A stretch of DNA of 23,358 nt from CAYJEO01 sp964369355 (GCA_964369355.1 CAYJEO010000011.1:1-23358); one strand, 5' to 3'; shown: positions 1-7,187, counted from the stretch's first letter. The notes: generated by a model from the sequence alone, not told the origin. Numbers and translations are program-made.

Positions 1-599
1 CCTGCTGTGTAAAATGATTTATCTAAATCTTTACTAGGTTTTTTTATATCTTCTAGATGTTTTATATCTTCTTGTGTAGGTTTACTGATAACTTCTGTCT
101 TTGCTAAATCTGCAAACATGTCAGTTACTAATTCTTTATCGCTTAAATCATTTAACATTTTTGTATTTGTAATAGTATTAATAAGTTCCATTAATTCATC
201 ACTTTCAACTTCTTGCTTATAAGCTGTCTTTGTTTCTTTATTTATTTTTTTTAAAAGTTCTAAGTCTATATCTTTAAAGTTAGCATATTTATCATTTACA
301 TCTGTTCTATTTGTTTTTGCTATATCTAAAGCTTCTTTTATATCATATATTTTAGGTTCTTCTATTGTAGGTGTTGATCTTATAAATTCATTTTTAGTTT
401 CTCTTTTATAGGTTTCTCTACTCATTACCATTTCTTTTATTTTTTTTATATCAACTTCTTTTGAAGATGGTATAGTAGCTACTCCTTCAATGTTACTATA
501 ATCATTTACATCGAATGTATCATCATAAGAAGATTTGTATCTACTTACTCTACTACCAGTATTATTTTGTTCTGTGTATCTTTCCATACGACTCTTCAT
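1..599 (-). CDS. Conserved-looking hypothetical protein, N-terminal 199 residues (runs off left edge)
   Basis: An open frame runs on the minus strand from an ATG at 599 to the window edge without a stop, about 199 residues. A good ribosome binding site (GAGGTGATT) precedes the ATG. The protein begins MKSRMERYTEQNN and is strongly charged, rich in Lys, Glu and Asp, with no signal peptide or membrane segment in the visible part. It looks mostly helical, with a Ser/Arg-rich first 30 residues. I recall similar proteins of unknown role with a start near MKSRM and a phrase like YxNIEG (here YSNIEG) in uncultured gut Bacillota genomes, but this is memory and not a search. It is divergent from the ferredoxin gene. 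No function can be given. Confidence 0.7.
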   Translation of the reverse strand, partial: MKSRMERYTEQNNTGSRVSRYKSSYDDTFDVNDYSNIEGVATIPSSKEVDIKKIKEMVMSRETYKRETKNEFIRSTPTIEEPKIYDIKEALDIAKTNRTDVNDKYANFKDIDLELLKKINKETKTAYKQEVESDELMELINTITNTKMLNDLSDKELVTDMFADLAKTEVISKPTQEDIKHLEDIKKPSKDLDKSFYTA

Positions 600-620
600 A
601 TAATCACCTCTATTATTTTA

Positions 621-629
621 ATTATATCA
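621..629 (-). promoter_or_regulatory. Extended -10 promoter for the left-edge CDS
   Basis: On the minus strand the sequence reads TGATATAAT, an extended -10 (TG-n-TATAAT), ending 22 bases before the ATG. No convincing -35 is seen at 17-18 bases, which fits an extended -10 type. Confidence 0.4.
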
Positions 630-656
630 TAATTTTTTTTATTTTGAAGTGTTTAC

Positions 657-685
657 TTGCTTTTTTAATTTTTTTTATTTATAAT
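657..685 (+). promoter_or_regulatory. Candidate promoter of the ferredoxin gene
   Basis: TTGCTT at 657-662 and TATAAT at 680-685 are separated by 17 bases. The predicted start site falls almost on the GGAGG ribosome binding site (692-696), so the leader would be extremely short. The AT-rich background makes this only a candidate. Confidence 0.35.
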
Positions 686-702
686 TTTAATGGAGGTTTT
701 TT

Positions 703-888
703 ATGAAAAAAATAACTGTAATTGAAAGTGCTTGTATTAGCTGCGGAGCTTGTCAAGCGATTTCTGGAGAAAACTTTATTATTAATGATGCTGGTATTGC
801 AGAAGTAATTAGTCAAGAGATTACTGAAGATACTATGGATGCTGTAGAAGGTTGTCCAACATCTGCTATTATAATTGAAGAAAATTAA
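703..888 (+). CDS. fer: Ferredoxin, single [4Fe-4S] cluster
   Basis: A 61-residue acidic protein with a C-x2-C-x2-C set (Cys11, Cys14, Cys17 in CISCGAC) and a fourth Cys51 followed by Pro (GCPTSA). This is the ligand pattern of one-cluster bacterial ferredoxins of the Bacillus Fer type, small cytoplasmic electron carriers. It is slightly shorter than the roughly 80-residue Bacillus protein, and the second cluster of clostridial 2[4Fe-4S] ferredoxins is absent. The start is fixed by GGAGG seven bases upstream. It is the only plus-strand gene in the left 16 kb, stands alone, and ends in a hairpin shared with rluB. The redox partner cannot be told from the window. Confidence 0.9.
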   Translation: MKKITVIESACISCGACQAISGENFIINDAGIAEVISQEITEDTMDAVEGCPTSAIIIEEN

Positions 889-915
889 AAGAATACTAAT
901 TGTATTCTTTTTTTT
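888..915. terminator. Bidirectional intrinsic terminator between fer and rluB
   Basis: The arms AAAGAATAC and GTATTCTTT enclose the loop TAATT and are followed by a T run on the plus strand (908-915) and by T's on the minus strand. The stop codon of rluB (896-898) lies in the hairpin and that of fer (886-888) abuts it, so both genes can end here. Confidence 0.75.
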
Positions 916-1639
916 CTGCATTATTTGCACCAGCTTCGTTATATAGTTGTTTTACTTCTTTTGGTGTTAAATATCTATATTCACCACTTTTTAAATCATT
1001 AACATGTAAAAATGAATATTGTTCTCTTTTAAGTTTAGATACATGATAACCCAATGCTTCAAACATTTTTTTAACTTGATGGTTTCTTCCTTCATGAATA
1101 TGTAATTCTACTATTGAAGAGTTATTTCTTTTATCTAATTTTTTAATTTTAGCTTTTGCTCTTGCTGTTCTTCTTCCATCAATTATTACACCGCGTTCTA
1201 AAACTTTTATTTCACTTGTTTTAATTACACCTTCTAATTTAGCTATATAAACTTTAACTATTTTGTTTTTAGGATGCATTAAATAATTTGCTAATTCTCC
1301 GTCATTTGTTAAAACTAATACACCTGTTGTATCGTAGTCTAATCTACCAACTGGATATAATCTTTTATTTGTTTTAACTAAATCTAAAACTGTTTTTCTA
1401 TTTAATTCATCTTTTGTACTAGTAATAACAGCTCTTGGTTTATTTAATAAGATGTACTCTTTTTCTTCAAAATCAATTGTTTTTCCATCAATTTCTACTA
1501 CATCATTTCCACTTACTTTTATTCCTAAAGTTGTTACTATTTGTCCGTTTACTTTTACATTTCCGTTTAATATTTCTTCTTCTGCTTTTCTTCTCGAGCA
1601 GTATCCACTGTTTGCTATTACTTTTTGTAATCTTTCCAT
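896..1639 (-). CDS. rluB: Ribosomal large subunit pseudouridine synthase B (RsuA/RluB family)
   Basis: A 247-residue protein. An S4 RNA-binding domain occupies residues 2-60 (MERLQKVIANSGYCSRRKAE). The catalytic domain contains PVGRLDYDTTGVLVLTNDG, whose Asp101 is the nucleophile of the family, and the late motif HEGRNHQVKKM. It converts a uridine of 23S rRNA to pseudouridine; the exact site (U2605 in E. coli numbering) is inferred from family and synteny. The ORF could begin at 1684, but the S4 domain starts at the ATG at 1639, which has AGGTGAT in front and its own promoter. The order dac-spmA-spmB-rluB is that of Bacillus subtilis. Confidence 0.9.
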   Translation of the reverse strand: MERLQKVIANSGYCSRRKAEEEILNGNVKVNGQIVTTLGIKVSGNDVVEIDGKTIDFEEKEYILLNKPRAVITSTKDELNRKTVLDLVKTNKRLYPVGRLDYDTTGVLVLTNDGELANYLMHPKNKIVKVYIAKLEGVIKTSEIKVLERGVIIDGRRTARAKAKIKKLDKRNNSSIVELHIHEGRNHQVKKMFEALGYHVSKLKREQYSFLHVNDLKSGEYRYLTPKEVKQLYNEAGANNAEKKEYN

Positions 1640-1655
1640 AAAATCACCTGGGATA

Positions 1656-1684
1656 ATTATATAGTATATTACTAAAAATAGCAA
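1656..1684 (-). promoter_or_regulatory. Promoter of rluB (TTGCTA-N17-TATAAT)
   Basis: On the minus strand TTGCTA (1684-1679) and TATAAT (1661-1656) are 17 bases apart. The site lies exactly between the spmB stop and the rluB start, so rluB can be expressed independently of the spm operon. Confidence 0.6.
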
Positions 1685-2203
1685 CTAAAATAATATATTA
1701 ACTATTAATATGCTTGCTAATATTCCAACTAAGTCTGCTAGTAGTCCTGCAAATAAAGAATATTTTATTTTTTTTATACCAACACTTCCAAAATAAAGTG
1801 TTAAAACATAAAATGTTGTATCAGTTGAACTTTGTATAACACTTGCTAATTTACCTATAAAACTATCTGGTCCTATGGTAGCAAATATTGAATTTAAAAT
1901 AGCTAATGAAGCTGATCCTGATATTGGTCTTACTATCATCATTGATATTATTTCTATTGGAATATTCATTATTTTTATATACTGCGTTAATAATAAAAAT
2001 AAACTATCTAAGAGTCCACTTTTAATAAATATATTAATTCCAAATATCATTCCAAGTAAATTTGGAAAAATCGTTAATATCATTGGAAATGATTCCATGC
2101 TTCCTTCTGTAAAAGAATTAAATATATCTACGTTTTTATATAAGGCATATATAATTACGAACAAAACAAATAAAGGTATTATATAATTAGTAATATTAAC
2201 CAT
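1685..2203 (-). CDS. spmB: Spore maturation protein B-like membrane protein
   Basis: A 172-residue, very hydrophobic protein with about four membrane segments. The stretches RPISGSASLAILNSIF, GPDSFIGKLASVIQSSTDTT and FYVLTLYFGSVGIKK are the hallmark of SpmB, part of the nucleoside-recognition (Gate) domain superfamily. In Bacillus SpmA and SpmB act together in spore core dehydration; homologues also occur in organisms that do not sporulate, where the role is unknown. Its ATG lies inside the end of spmA (8-base overlap), which suggests translational coupling. Length agrees with the family (about 178). Confidence 0.92.
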   Translation of the reverse strand: MVNITNYIIPLFVLFVIIYALYKNVDIFNSFTEGSMESFPMILTIFPNLLGMIFGINIFIKSGLLDSLFLLLTQYIKIMNIPIEIISMMIVRPISGSASLAILNSIFATIGPDSFIGKLASVIQSSTDTTFYVLTLYFGSVGIKKIKYSLFAGLLADLVGILASILIVNILF

Positions 2204-2771
2204 ATATTTTATATAAAATCCTATCTATTATAATGGCAGCTGTTAAAGATATTAAAGTAACTAATATGGAAGCTGTTAAAGTTACAGTAGGATCTATACT
2301 GTTATAACTCATTCTTAAAGCTATTACAGTAGTTGGTATTAGTGTTACCCCAGCTGTATTTATTACTAAAAAAGTTATCATAGATCTACTAGCTGTATCT
2401 TTTTTATTCAGTTTTTGTAAAGAAGTCATTGCTTTTAATCCAAAAGGAGTTGCAGCACTTCCTAGTCCAAATGAATTTATAATTATATTTGATGATATTA
2501 GTGATAAACTTTCATGATTTTTAGGTATTTCTGGAAATATTTTAGTTAAAAAAGGTGTTAATTTTTTTGCTAATGTTTTTAGTAATCCAGCGTTTTCTGC
2601 TATTTTCATTATACCTAACCACAATGCCATTACAGGAAACAATTGCATCATTAAATTAATTGTTTCTTCAGTACTTTTTAATATTTGTTCATTAATAATA
2701 TTTATATTACCTGTAAATAGCGCAAATAATATTCCACTTATTATGAAAAATGACCATACTTTATTTATCAT
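2196..2771 (-). CDS. spmA: Spore maturation protein A-like membrane protein
   Basis: A 191-residue polytopic membrane protein. The typical SpmA order is visible: an N-terminal hydrophobic helix, MALWLGIMKIAENAGLLK, SSNIIINSFGLGSAATPFGLKAM split over two helices, and a C-terminal part with NTAGVTLIPTTVIALR. It belongs to the nucleoside-recognition domain family and is expected to work as a pair with SpmB. The start ATG overlaps the dac stop by four bases (ATGA), and the stop overlaps spmB, so the three genes are tightly coupled. Whether this organism sporulates cannot be judged from the window. Confidence 0.92.
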   Translation of the reverse strand: MINKVWSFFIISGILFALFTGNINIINEQILKSTEETINLMMQLFPVMALWLGIMKIAENAGLLKTLAKKLTPFLTKIFPEIPKNHESLSLISSNIIINSFGLGSAATPFGLKAMTSLQKLNKKDTASRSMITFLVINTAGVTLIPTTVIALRMSYNSIDPTVTLTASILVTLISLTAAIIIDRILYKIYG

Positions 2772-3841
2772 TTAAATAGATTCCCTATGAATTCAAATAA
2801 ATTGAATTTTTCTTTTTCTTTCTCTTTTAAAAATATATTTGTTTCAAATAATTTATTATCACCTAGTAATACTTCTACTATTCCTATTTCATCATCATTT
2901 TCATATTCTGTTAATTTATTTAATTTAAAATTTAATATAATTGCTTTTTCTTCTCCTTTATATAATGGATAGTAAAAATCTTCTTTTATAGAAAAAGAGT
3001 AGTTATCATAATAATCTTCATCTATTATATCGATATTTCCTTTTTTTAATATTTGATAATTATTTATTTCTGAAAATGCTTCTTCAAATAAATTTTCATG
3101 ATCTAAAAAGTCGTTTCCATCATTTAAAGTTACTGCTACCAAATTTAAATTATCTTTTGCAGCTGTTGTTACTAATGTTCTTTTAGCTATTTCTGTATAA
3201 CCAGTTTTTCCACCTGTTGCATATTCATAATTAAATAATAACTTATTTTTATTGTCCCAAGAATATGAGTTTTTATTTGTTTTAACATTATGTTCTTTAG
3301 TAGCTGTTATTTCTTTATATATATCATTTTTCATCGCATAACTTGTTAATAATGCCATATCATAAGCTGTTGAATAATTACCTTTATTTTCATCTAATCC
3401 GGATGGATTATTAAATGTGGTATTATTCATGCCTATTTCTTTTGCTTTTTCATTCATGTGTGTTACAAAAGCGTCAACACTTCCTGATACATAATGAGCA
3501 ATTGCTAATGCAGCATCATTTCCACTTCTAAGCATTAGTCCATATACTAAATCTTTTAATTTTATTTCTTCACCTACTTGAATATATATAGCAGAGCCAT
3601 ATGCGGCTTTGATTTCTTCTCCTATAGTTACAGTTTCTTCTAATTTTTCTGATTCTACTGCTAATATTGCTGTCATTATCTTAGATATGCTAGCTACACT
3701 TCTTTCTTCGTTTATATTATCTGCATAAAGTATTCTACTTGAATCCATATCCATAAGAATTGCTGATGTTGCACTTGTCTGATATGCAAATACATTTGTT
3801 GGTATCAGTAATAATATAATACTTGCTATTATTTTTTTCAT
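2768..3841 (-). CDS. dacB: D-alanyl-D-alanine carboxypeptidase (penicillin-binding protein, S11 family)
   Basis: A 357-residue exported enzyme. A signal peptide (MKKIIASIILLLIPTNVFA) is followed by the three active-site motifs of S11 DD-peptidases: SISK (Ser51, Lys54), SGN (105-107) and KTG (211-213). It removes the terminal D-Ala of peptidoglycan stem peptides outside the membrane. A further domain of about 100 residues follows the catalytic part, as in PBP5-like enzymes, and the C-terminus (FNLFEFIGNLFK) looks like the amphipathic anchor of this family. The gene heads the spmA-spmB operon just as B. subtilis dacB does, hence the symbol; a vegetative DacA/DacF-type role is equally possible. 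Confidence 0.9.
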   Translation of the reverse strand: MKKIIASIILLLIPTNVFAYQTSATSAILMDMDSSRILYADNINEERSVASISKIMTAILAVESEKLEETVTIGEEIKAAYGSAIYIQVGEEIKLKDLVYGLMLRSGNDAALAIAHYVSGSVDAFVTHMNEKAKEIGMNNTTFNNPSGLDENKGNYSTAYDMALLTSYAMKNDIYKEITATKEHNVKTNKNSYSWDNKNKLLFNYEYATGGKTGYTEIAKRTLVTTAAKDNLNLVAVTLNDGNDFLDHENLFEEAFSEINNYQILKKGNIDIIDEDYYDNYSFSIKEDFYYPLYKGEEKAIILNFKLNKLTEYENDDEIGIVEVLLGDNKLFETNIFLKEKEKEKFNLFEFIGNLFK

Positions 3842-3864
3842 AAACTCACCTATAAAATAATATG

Positions 3865-3887
3865 AAAAAAAAGAACTTTTAGTCCTT
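3865..3887 (-). terminator. Intrinsic terminator downstream of the HAD gene
   Basis: On the minus strand AAGGAC, loop TAAAA, GTTCTT (one G-U pair) is followed by a run of T's. It lies about 40 bases past the HAD stop and just before dac. Confidence 0.6.
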
Positions 3888-3928
3888 TAGTTTATTTAAT
3901 TCGTCTAAGTAATTTTGTTTTAATTTAT

Positions 3929-4471
3929 TTAAATAAATTTTATTATTTCGTCATATATCTTCATATCACTATTAACTAGAATAGTTTGTATCCCTAATTT
4001 ATTAGCCGTTTCTATATTGTTTTTATTATCATCTAAAAATAATATTTCGCTTGCTTCAATATTAAACTTATTAATAATATGATCATAGAAATCTTTATTA
4101 GGTTTTATTTTGCCAATTTCAGCAGAAATAATTAAATCTTCTAATCTTTCTACTTCTAGATTATTTTCTATATAATCTCTTATATAGGAAACATGATTAG
4201 TTGCTATAATTATTTTTAAATCTTTATTTTCCTCTTTTATTTTCTTAAAAATTTTTTTATCTTTAACTGTATATATCTTATTTAATAATTGTTCAGTTGT
4301 TCTCATTAATATAGAATCTTTATCAATTATTTTTCTTGCATTAATTAAATATTCTGCATCACTTAAATTAGGGCCAAATAATCTTTCAAGTTTGTCTTCA
4401 ACTTCTGTTAATTCTATATCTTTTTCAGTTACTAATACACCGACTAAATCAAATACTATTAATTTTATCAT
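3929..4471 (-). CDS. HAD-superfamily hydrolase (haloacid dehalogenase-like, subfamily IA)
   Basis: A 180-residue cytoplasmic phosphatase-like protein. Motif I is FDLVGVL with nucleophile Asp8; the second Asp of the usual DxD is Val10, as in some YihX-like enzymes where Gly takes that place. Motif II is IIATNH (Thr), motif III is the Lys in GKIKPNKDFY, and motif IV is LFLDDNKNNI. A helical cap lies between motifs I and II. Substrate unknown; small sugar phosphates are common for this group. AAGGAAG precedes the ATG. The gene ends early compared with the terminator pattern of the window; another frame continues for 17 codons to a stop in the terminator loop (see findings). Confidence 0.85.
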   Translation of the reverse strand: MIKLIVFDLVGVLVTEKDIELTEVEDKLERLFGPNLSDAEYLINARKIIDKDSILMRTTEQLLNKIYTVKDKKIFKKIKEENKDLKIIIATNHVSYIRDYIENNLEVERLEDLIISAEIGKIKPNKDFYDHIINKFNIEASEILFLDDNKNNIETANKLGIQTILVNSDMKIYDEIIKFI

Positions 4472-4576
4472 TATTAACTTCCTTTCTTATTGGCAAACCT
4501 CTGATCTGCTCACATTACACATATATAAACCCAATTATATATTATTTTCTTTAGACTTAAAGATAGACTTGTTATA

Positions 4577-4642
4577 TTAGCTATAATTTTGACCAGTACT
4601 AAGTAAGTCTATCATCTTTAAAACATTTAATATATTATTCAT
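4577..4642 (-). pseudogene. 21-codon ORF resembling the start of an HTH (WYL/DeoR-type) regulator; leader ORF or remnant
   Basis: A 21-codon ORF with a strong AGGTGAT ribosome binding site and an extended -10 upstream. Its product, MNNILNVLKMIDLLSTGQNY plus Ser, reads like the first helix of HTH_11/WYL-type transcription regulators, but a TAA follows where the recognition helix should begin, and the downstream sequence does not resume the domain in any frame. It could be the stub of a deleted regulator gene or a leader peptide of the HAD gene 105 bases further on. The resemblance is from memory. Confidence 0.4.
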
Positions 4643-4658
4643 AAAATCACCTATATTT

Positions 4659-4667
4659 ATTATAACA
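4659..4667 (-). promoter_or_regulatory. Extended -10 promoter of the HAD leader
   Basis: TGTTATAAT on the minus strand, an extended -10, lies 16 bases upstream of the 21-codon ORF and directly after the lipoprotein terminator. It would give the HAD gene a leader of about 180 bases. Confidence 0.4.
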
Positions 4668-4690
4668 AAAAAAGAACTAATTAGTTCTTT
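4667..4690 (-). terminator. Intrinsic terminator of the lipoprotein gene
   Basis: A perfect palindrome, AAAGAACTAA/TTAGTTCTTT (4671-4690), with T's following on the minus strand. The lipoprotein stop codon touches its first arm. Confidence 0.75.
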
Positions 4691-5232
4691 TAATAAGCAT
4701 ATATTCCATTGATTTTTTCATATTCTGTTGTGGATAAATCATTTACTGACCATGAATCATCTTTTTTAGTTAAATTAACATCTATTGTATATTTAACAGT
4801 ATCTTTTGCTTCTTCTAATTTTTCAAGTTGATAATCAACATATAATTTTTCAGAATATTCTCCTGATTCATCATTAAATTTATCAGGATTATTAGCTAAA
4901 TAATCTTTAGCATCTTCCATTACTTTATGAAAATCATTTACTGTAATTTCGACTGTTACAATTGCATTATCTCCATCAATTACTTCGTCTTTAATAGAGT
5001 ATTTTAAATCCTTATAGTGATTTTTCATAATATCTTCATATTTTTCTCTTTGTTCTGTATTAAAACTTTCCTCTTCTGCTACTACTTTATCTAAATCATC
5101 TAATACTGATTCATCTAACATCTGATAGTTTTCAAAAAACATTTCAGTTTTTTTAGTTGGTGTATTAGACATATCAGTAGTACAACCTGTTAGTAATAAT
5201 ATAGACATTAAATATATAATTGCTTTTTTCAT
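4690..5232 (-). CDS. Putative lipoprotein, NTF2-like size and composition
   Basis: A 180-residue protein with a lipoprotein signal peptide: MKKAIIYLMSILLLTGC, with lipobox LLTGC and Cys17 as the lipidated residue. The rest is acidic and predicted to be exposed on the outer face of the membrane. Its layout, a helical first half (TPTKKTEMFFENYQMLDE) and a beta-rich part (KYSIKDEVIDGDNAIVTVEI, TVKYTIDVNLTKKDDSWSV), resembles small NTF2-like lipoproteins of Bacillota that end in a KxDDxW phrase. Function unknown. GGAGGGAATT precedes the ATG. No terminator separates it from the DUF3603-like gene upstream, so they may be co-transcribed. Confidence 0.8.
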   Translation of the reverse strand: MKKAIIYLMSILLLTGCTTDMSNTPTKKTEMFFENYQMLDESVLDDLDKVVAEEESFNTEQREKYEDIMKNHYKDLKYSIKDEVIDGDNAIVTVEITVNDFHKVMEDAKDYLANNPDKFNDESGEYSEKLYVDYQLEKLEEAKDTVKYTIDVNLTKKDDSWSVNDLSTTEYEKINGIYAY

Positions 5233-5271
5233 AATTCCCTCCTATCCATATTTTGAATAGTTTATATTTTT

Positions 5272-5907
5272 TTATACATTTTTTATAGAAATTAGTTTGA
5301 AAAAATCATATATCTTATCTTTACAGTTATAAAAATTATTATTTATTTCTTCTTTTAATTTATTAAACATTATAACTTCATCTTCGATTAATTGATCAAA
5401 ATAATCAAAATATAAATATTTTAATTTTTCTTTATTGTTTTTTATTTCGTGTAATGATTTAATTAAATATTTTTTCTTTGATAAATCATTTTTAGTAATA
5501 AAATTATTTTTACTATGTTCTTTTATTATTTTGAAATCTATTTTATTTATTTCTTGTAAAGAAGCAATTTCTAAAATTTCATCTTCTTCTTCTAAAATAA
5601 ATTTAGAGTAAGCTTCTGTTATAAATTTATTATTTAACTTTATTGCAACTGCTTCTAATCCATCAGTTAATAAAAATGCATATTTTATATTTTGGATTAT
5701 TTTATTATGAAATATTTCTGTCTTATTTTCTAATTTTTCTAAATTATAAAAAATAACTTTGTTGATAATTATTTGTTTCAAATCATTTGTACTTATTTTA
5801 AATAATGGTATTTTTCTTATATGGGTATATTTATCTGTTTCATCCCATTCATAAAAATCAATTATACTCTTTTGAAAATTTAAATATATATCTTATATAT
5901 AACTCAA
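5272..5907 (-). CDS. DUF3603-like protein with an in-frame TAA at codon 5 (interrupted gene)
   Basis: The uninterrupted part gives 169 residues from a TTG at 5781, but that TTG has no ribosome binding site and the same frame stays open upstream to 5892. There it encodes DIYLNF and FYEWDETDKYTHIRKIPLFK, which match from memory the N-terminus of DUF3603 proteins (MIYIHDVWVNWF, FHEW, VPLLKV). Further matches are AFLLTDGLEAVAI and LSKKKYLIKSL. The only well-placed start is a TTG at 5907, preceded by AAGGAGG and overlapping the upstream stop (TTGA). From it the frame reads M-S-Y-I-stop-D-I-Y. A single change to TAA at 5893-5895 therefore seems to break the gene, unless it is an assembly error or a different start is used. 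Function of the family unknown. Confidence 0.7.
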
Positions 5908-6110
5908 ATATTTTCCTCCTTTGTAAATACAGTAGCAAACATGATTAAAATGCCTATAATAGATAAGTAACATTCTAATCTGCTACTTATAAATTTAACA
6001 TAATCATAAAAATTATACCCAATTGTCATTAAATTTAAATAACCTATTATATAAGTGAATCCGAGTATCGTAAGTCCGAAGCCTAAAAGAAAAAAAAATA
6101 TTTTGCTCAT
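5904..6110 (-). CDS. Small membrane protein with two transmembrane segments
   Basis: A 68-residue hydrophobic protein. Residues 3-24 (IFFFLLGFGLTILGFTYIIG) and 47-63 (LSIIGILIMFATVF) are predicted membrane helices, joined by a loop with NLMTIGYNFYDYVKFISSR. AGGTGATAAC precedes the ATG. Its TGA stop overlaps the TTG start of the DUF3603-like gene, whose AAGGAGG lies inside its last codons, so the two are translationally coupled. I do not recognise a named family. The use of TGA as stop here supports the standard code. Confidence 0.75.
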   Translation of the reverse strand: MSKIFFFLLGFGLTILGFTYIIGYLNLMTIGYNFYDYVKFISSRLECYLSIIGILIMFATVFTKEENI

Positions 6111-6141
6111 GTTATCACCTATTTAACTTTATTCAAATATT

Positions 6142-6165
6142 AAAAAAAAAACCTAAATTGGTTTT
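6142..6165 (-). terminator. Intrinsic terminator of the PHP gene
   Basis: On the minus strand AAAACC and GGTTTT pair around AATTTA, followed by a long T run. The TAG stop of the PHP gene (6153-6155) sits at the loop/3' arm border. Confidence 0.7.
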
Positions 6166-7031
6166 CTTATTTTATTTAGTAATTCTAAATCATCCATTAT
6201 AGGTGTTTGTCCTATTAAGTTAGGTCTATTCTCTAATCCATGAAAATCACTACCACCTGATGTTAATAAATTTCTTTTTTTAGCAAATTCTTTTAAGTAA
6301 TTAACTTGTTCTTCATTATAGTCATAATAATATGTTTCTATTCCATCAATATTGTTATTATCGTATAAATCATTTAAATAAGGTTTAATATTATTTATTC
6401 CATAACTAAATGGGTGTGCCATTAAAGTTATACCATTATTATCTTTTATTAATTTAATTACATCTTTTATATTAGGATAGTATTTATGAAATTCACAGAA
6501 AAATTGACTATCTGGATTTGATACACTTTTTCTAAAGAATAATCTAGGATTTTCTACATAATCTTCTTTTAATATTTCTTTTAAATTTTTATTATGTTTT
6601 ACTAATGATTTATAAAGGTTAGTTTCATATCTTTCAATTCCTATATATTGTTTAAAAATATCATCGTATTTTAAATTTAAGTCATCTAATTTCTTTAATA
6701 ATTTAGTTCTTTCTTTTATATATATTTCTTCCCAACTTATATCTTTATTAAAGTCTTCAAAATATTTATCTATCAATTCATAATTATCAAAGTCATATGC
6801 TAATAATTCTATTCTATAGTTTTTATAAAAAGTTGTTATTTCTAATCCTTTTATTATTTGTCCTGAAAATATATTTCTTATTTCCTCATCTTCTAAATCA
6901 TCATAGGCAATAGTAGTGTCATGATCTGTTATAGATATTATTTTTAATCCTTTTTCTTCTGCCATTTGTAGTACTTCTTCTATTGTATGATATCCATCTG
7001 AATAAGTAGTATGCATATGTAAATCTATCAT
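6153..7031 (-). CDS. PHP-domain metal-dependent phosphoesterase (RNase AM/TrpH-like)
   Basis: A 292-residue cytoplasmic protein of the PHP family. Metal-ligand motifs appear in order: DLHMHTTYSDG (His5, His7), ITDHDT (Asp36, His37), LMAHPFSYG and a late GGSDFHG. The long insert between the second and third motifs is typical of the YciV/TrpH branch, which in E. coli (RNase AM) trims 5' ends and hydrolyses 3',5'-bisphosphonucleotides. The activity here is inferred from family only. AAAGGGG lies upstream of the ATG. It lies downstream of tRNA-Ala, separated by that gene's terminator, and ends in its own hairpin. Confidence 0.88.
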   Translation of the reverse strand: MIDLHMHTTYSDGYHTIEEVLQMAEEKGLKIISITDHDTTIAYDDLEDEEIRNIFSGQIIKGLEITTFYKNYRIELLAYDFDNYELIDKYFEDFNKDISWEEIYIKERTKLLKKLDDLNLKYDDIFKQYIGIERYETNLYKSLVKHNKNLKEILKEDYVENPRLFFRKSVSNPDSQFFCEFHKYYPNIKDVIKLIKDNNGITLMAHPFSYGINNIKPYLNDLYDNNNIDGIETYYYDYNEEQVNYLKEFAKKRNLLTSGGSDFHGLENRPNLIGQTPIMDDLELLNKIRKPI

Positions 7032-7050
7032 TTTATAACCCCTTTACAAA

Positions 7051-7074
7051 ATAAAAACAAGCGATATGCTTGTT
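7051..7074 (-). terminator. Intrinsic terminator of tRNA-Ala
   Basis: AACAAGC and GCTTGTT pair around ATATC on the minus strand and are followed by TTTTATTTT, about ten bases after the tRNA CCA end. Confidence 0.75.
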
Positions 7075-7084
7075 GTAATCAATA

Positions 7085-7161
7085 TGGTGGAGAATACAGG
7101 ATTCGAACCTGCGACCCCCTGCGTGCAAGGCAGGTGCTCTAGCCAACTGAGCTAATTCCCC
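7085..7161 (-). tRNA. tRNA-Ala (anticodon UGC)
   Basis: A 77-base tRNA on the minus strand with an encoded CCA. The acceptor GGGGAAT pairs with ATTCTCC and includes the G3-U70 wobble that identifies alanine tRNAs. The D arm has AGCTCAGTTGG, the anticodon stem CCTGC/GCAGG encloses CTTGCAC with anticodon TGC, and the T arm contains GGTTCGAATCC. It is flanked by a promoter and a terminator, so it is a single-gene unit. Confidence 0.96.
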
Positions 7162-7187
7162 ATGTGCATTAATCAAAACGCATAATA

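Noticed and set aside
515..930. Small AT-rich frames around the fer promoter (515-706 +, 679-930 -)
   Set aside because: They overlap better-supported genes, lack ribosome binding sites and consist of low-complexity Phe/Tyr/Ile runs.
4472..4660. T-box or known riboswitch upstream of the HAD gene
   Set aside because: No T-box core sequence and no terminator or antiterminator pair precede the gene; only generic pairing is seen.
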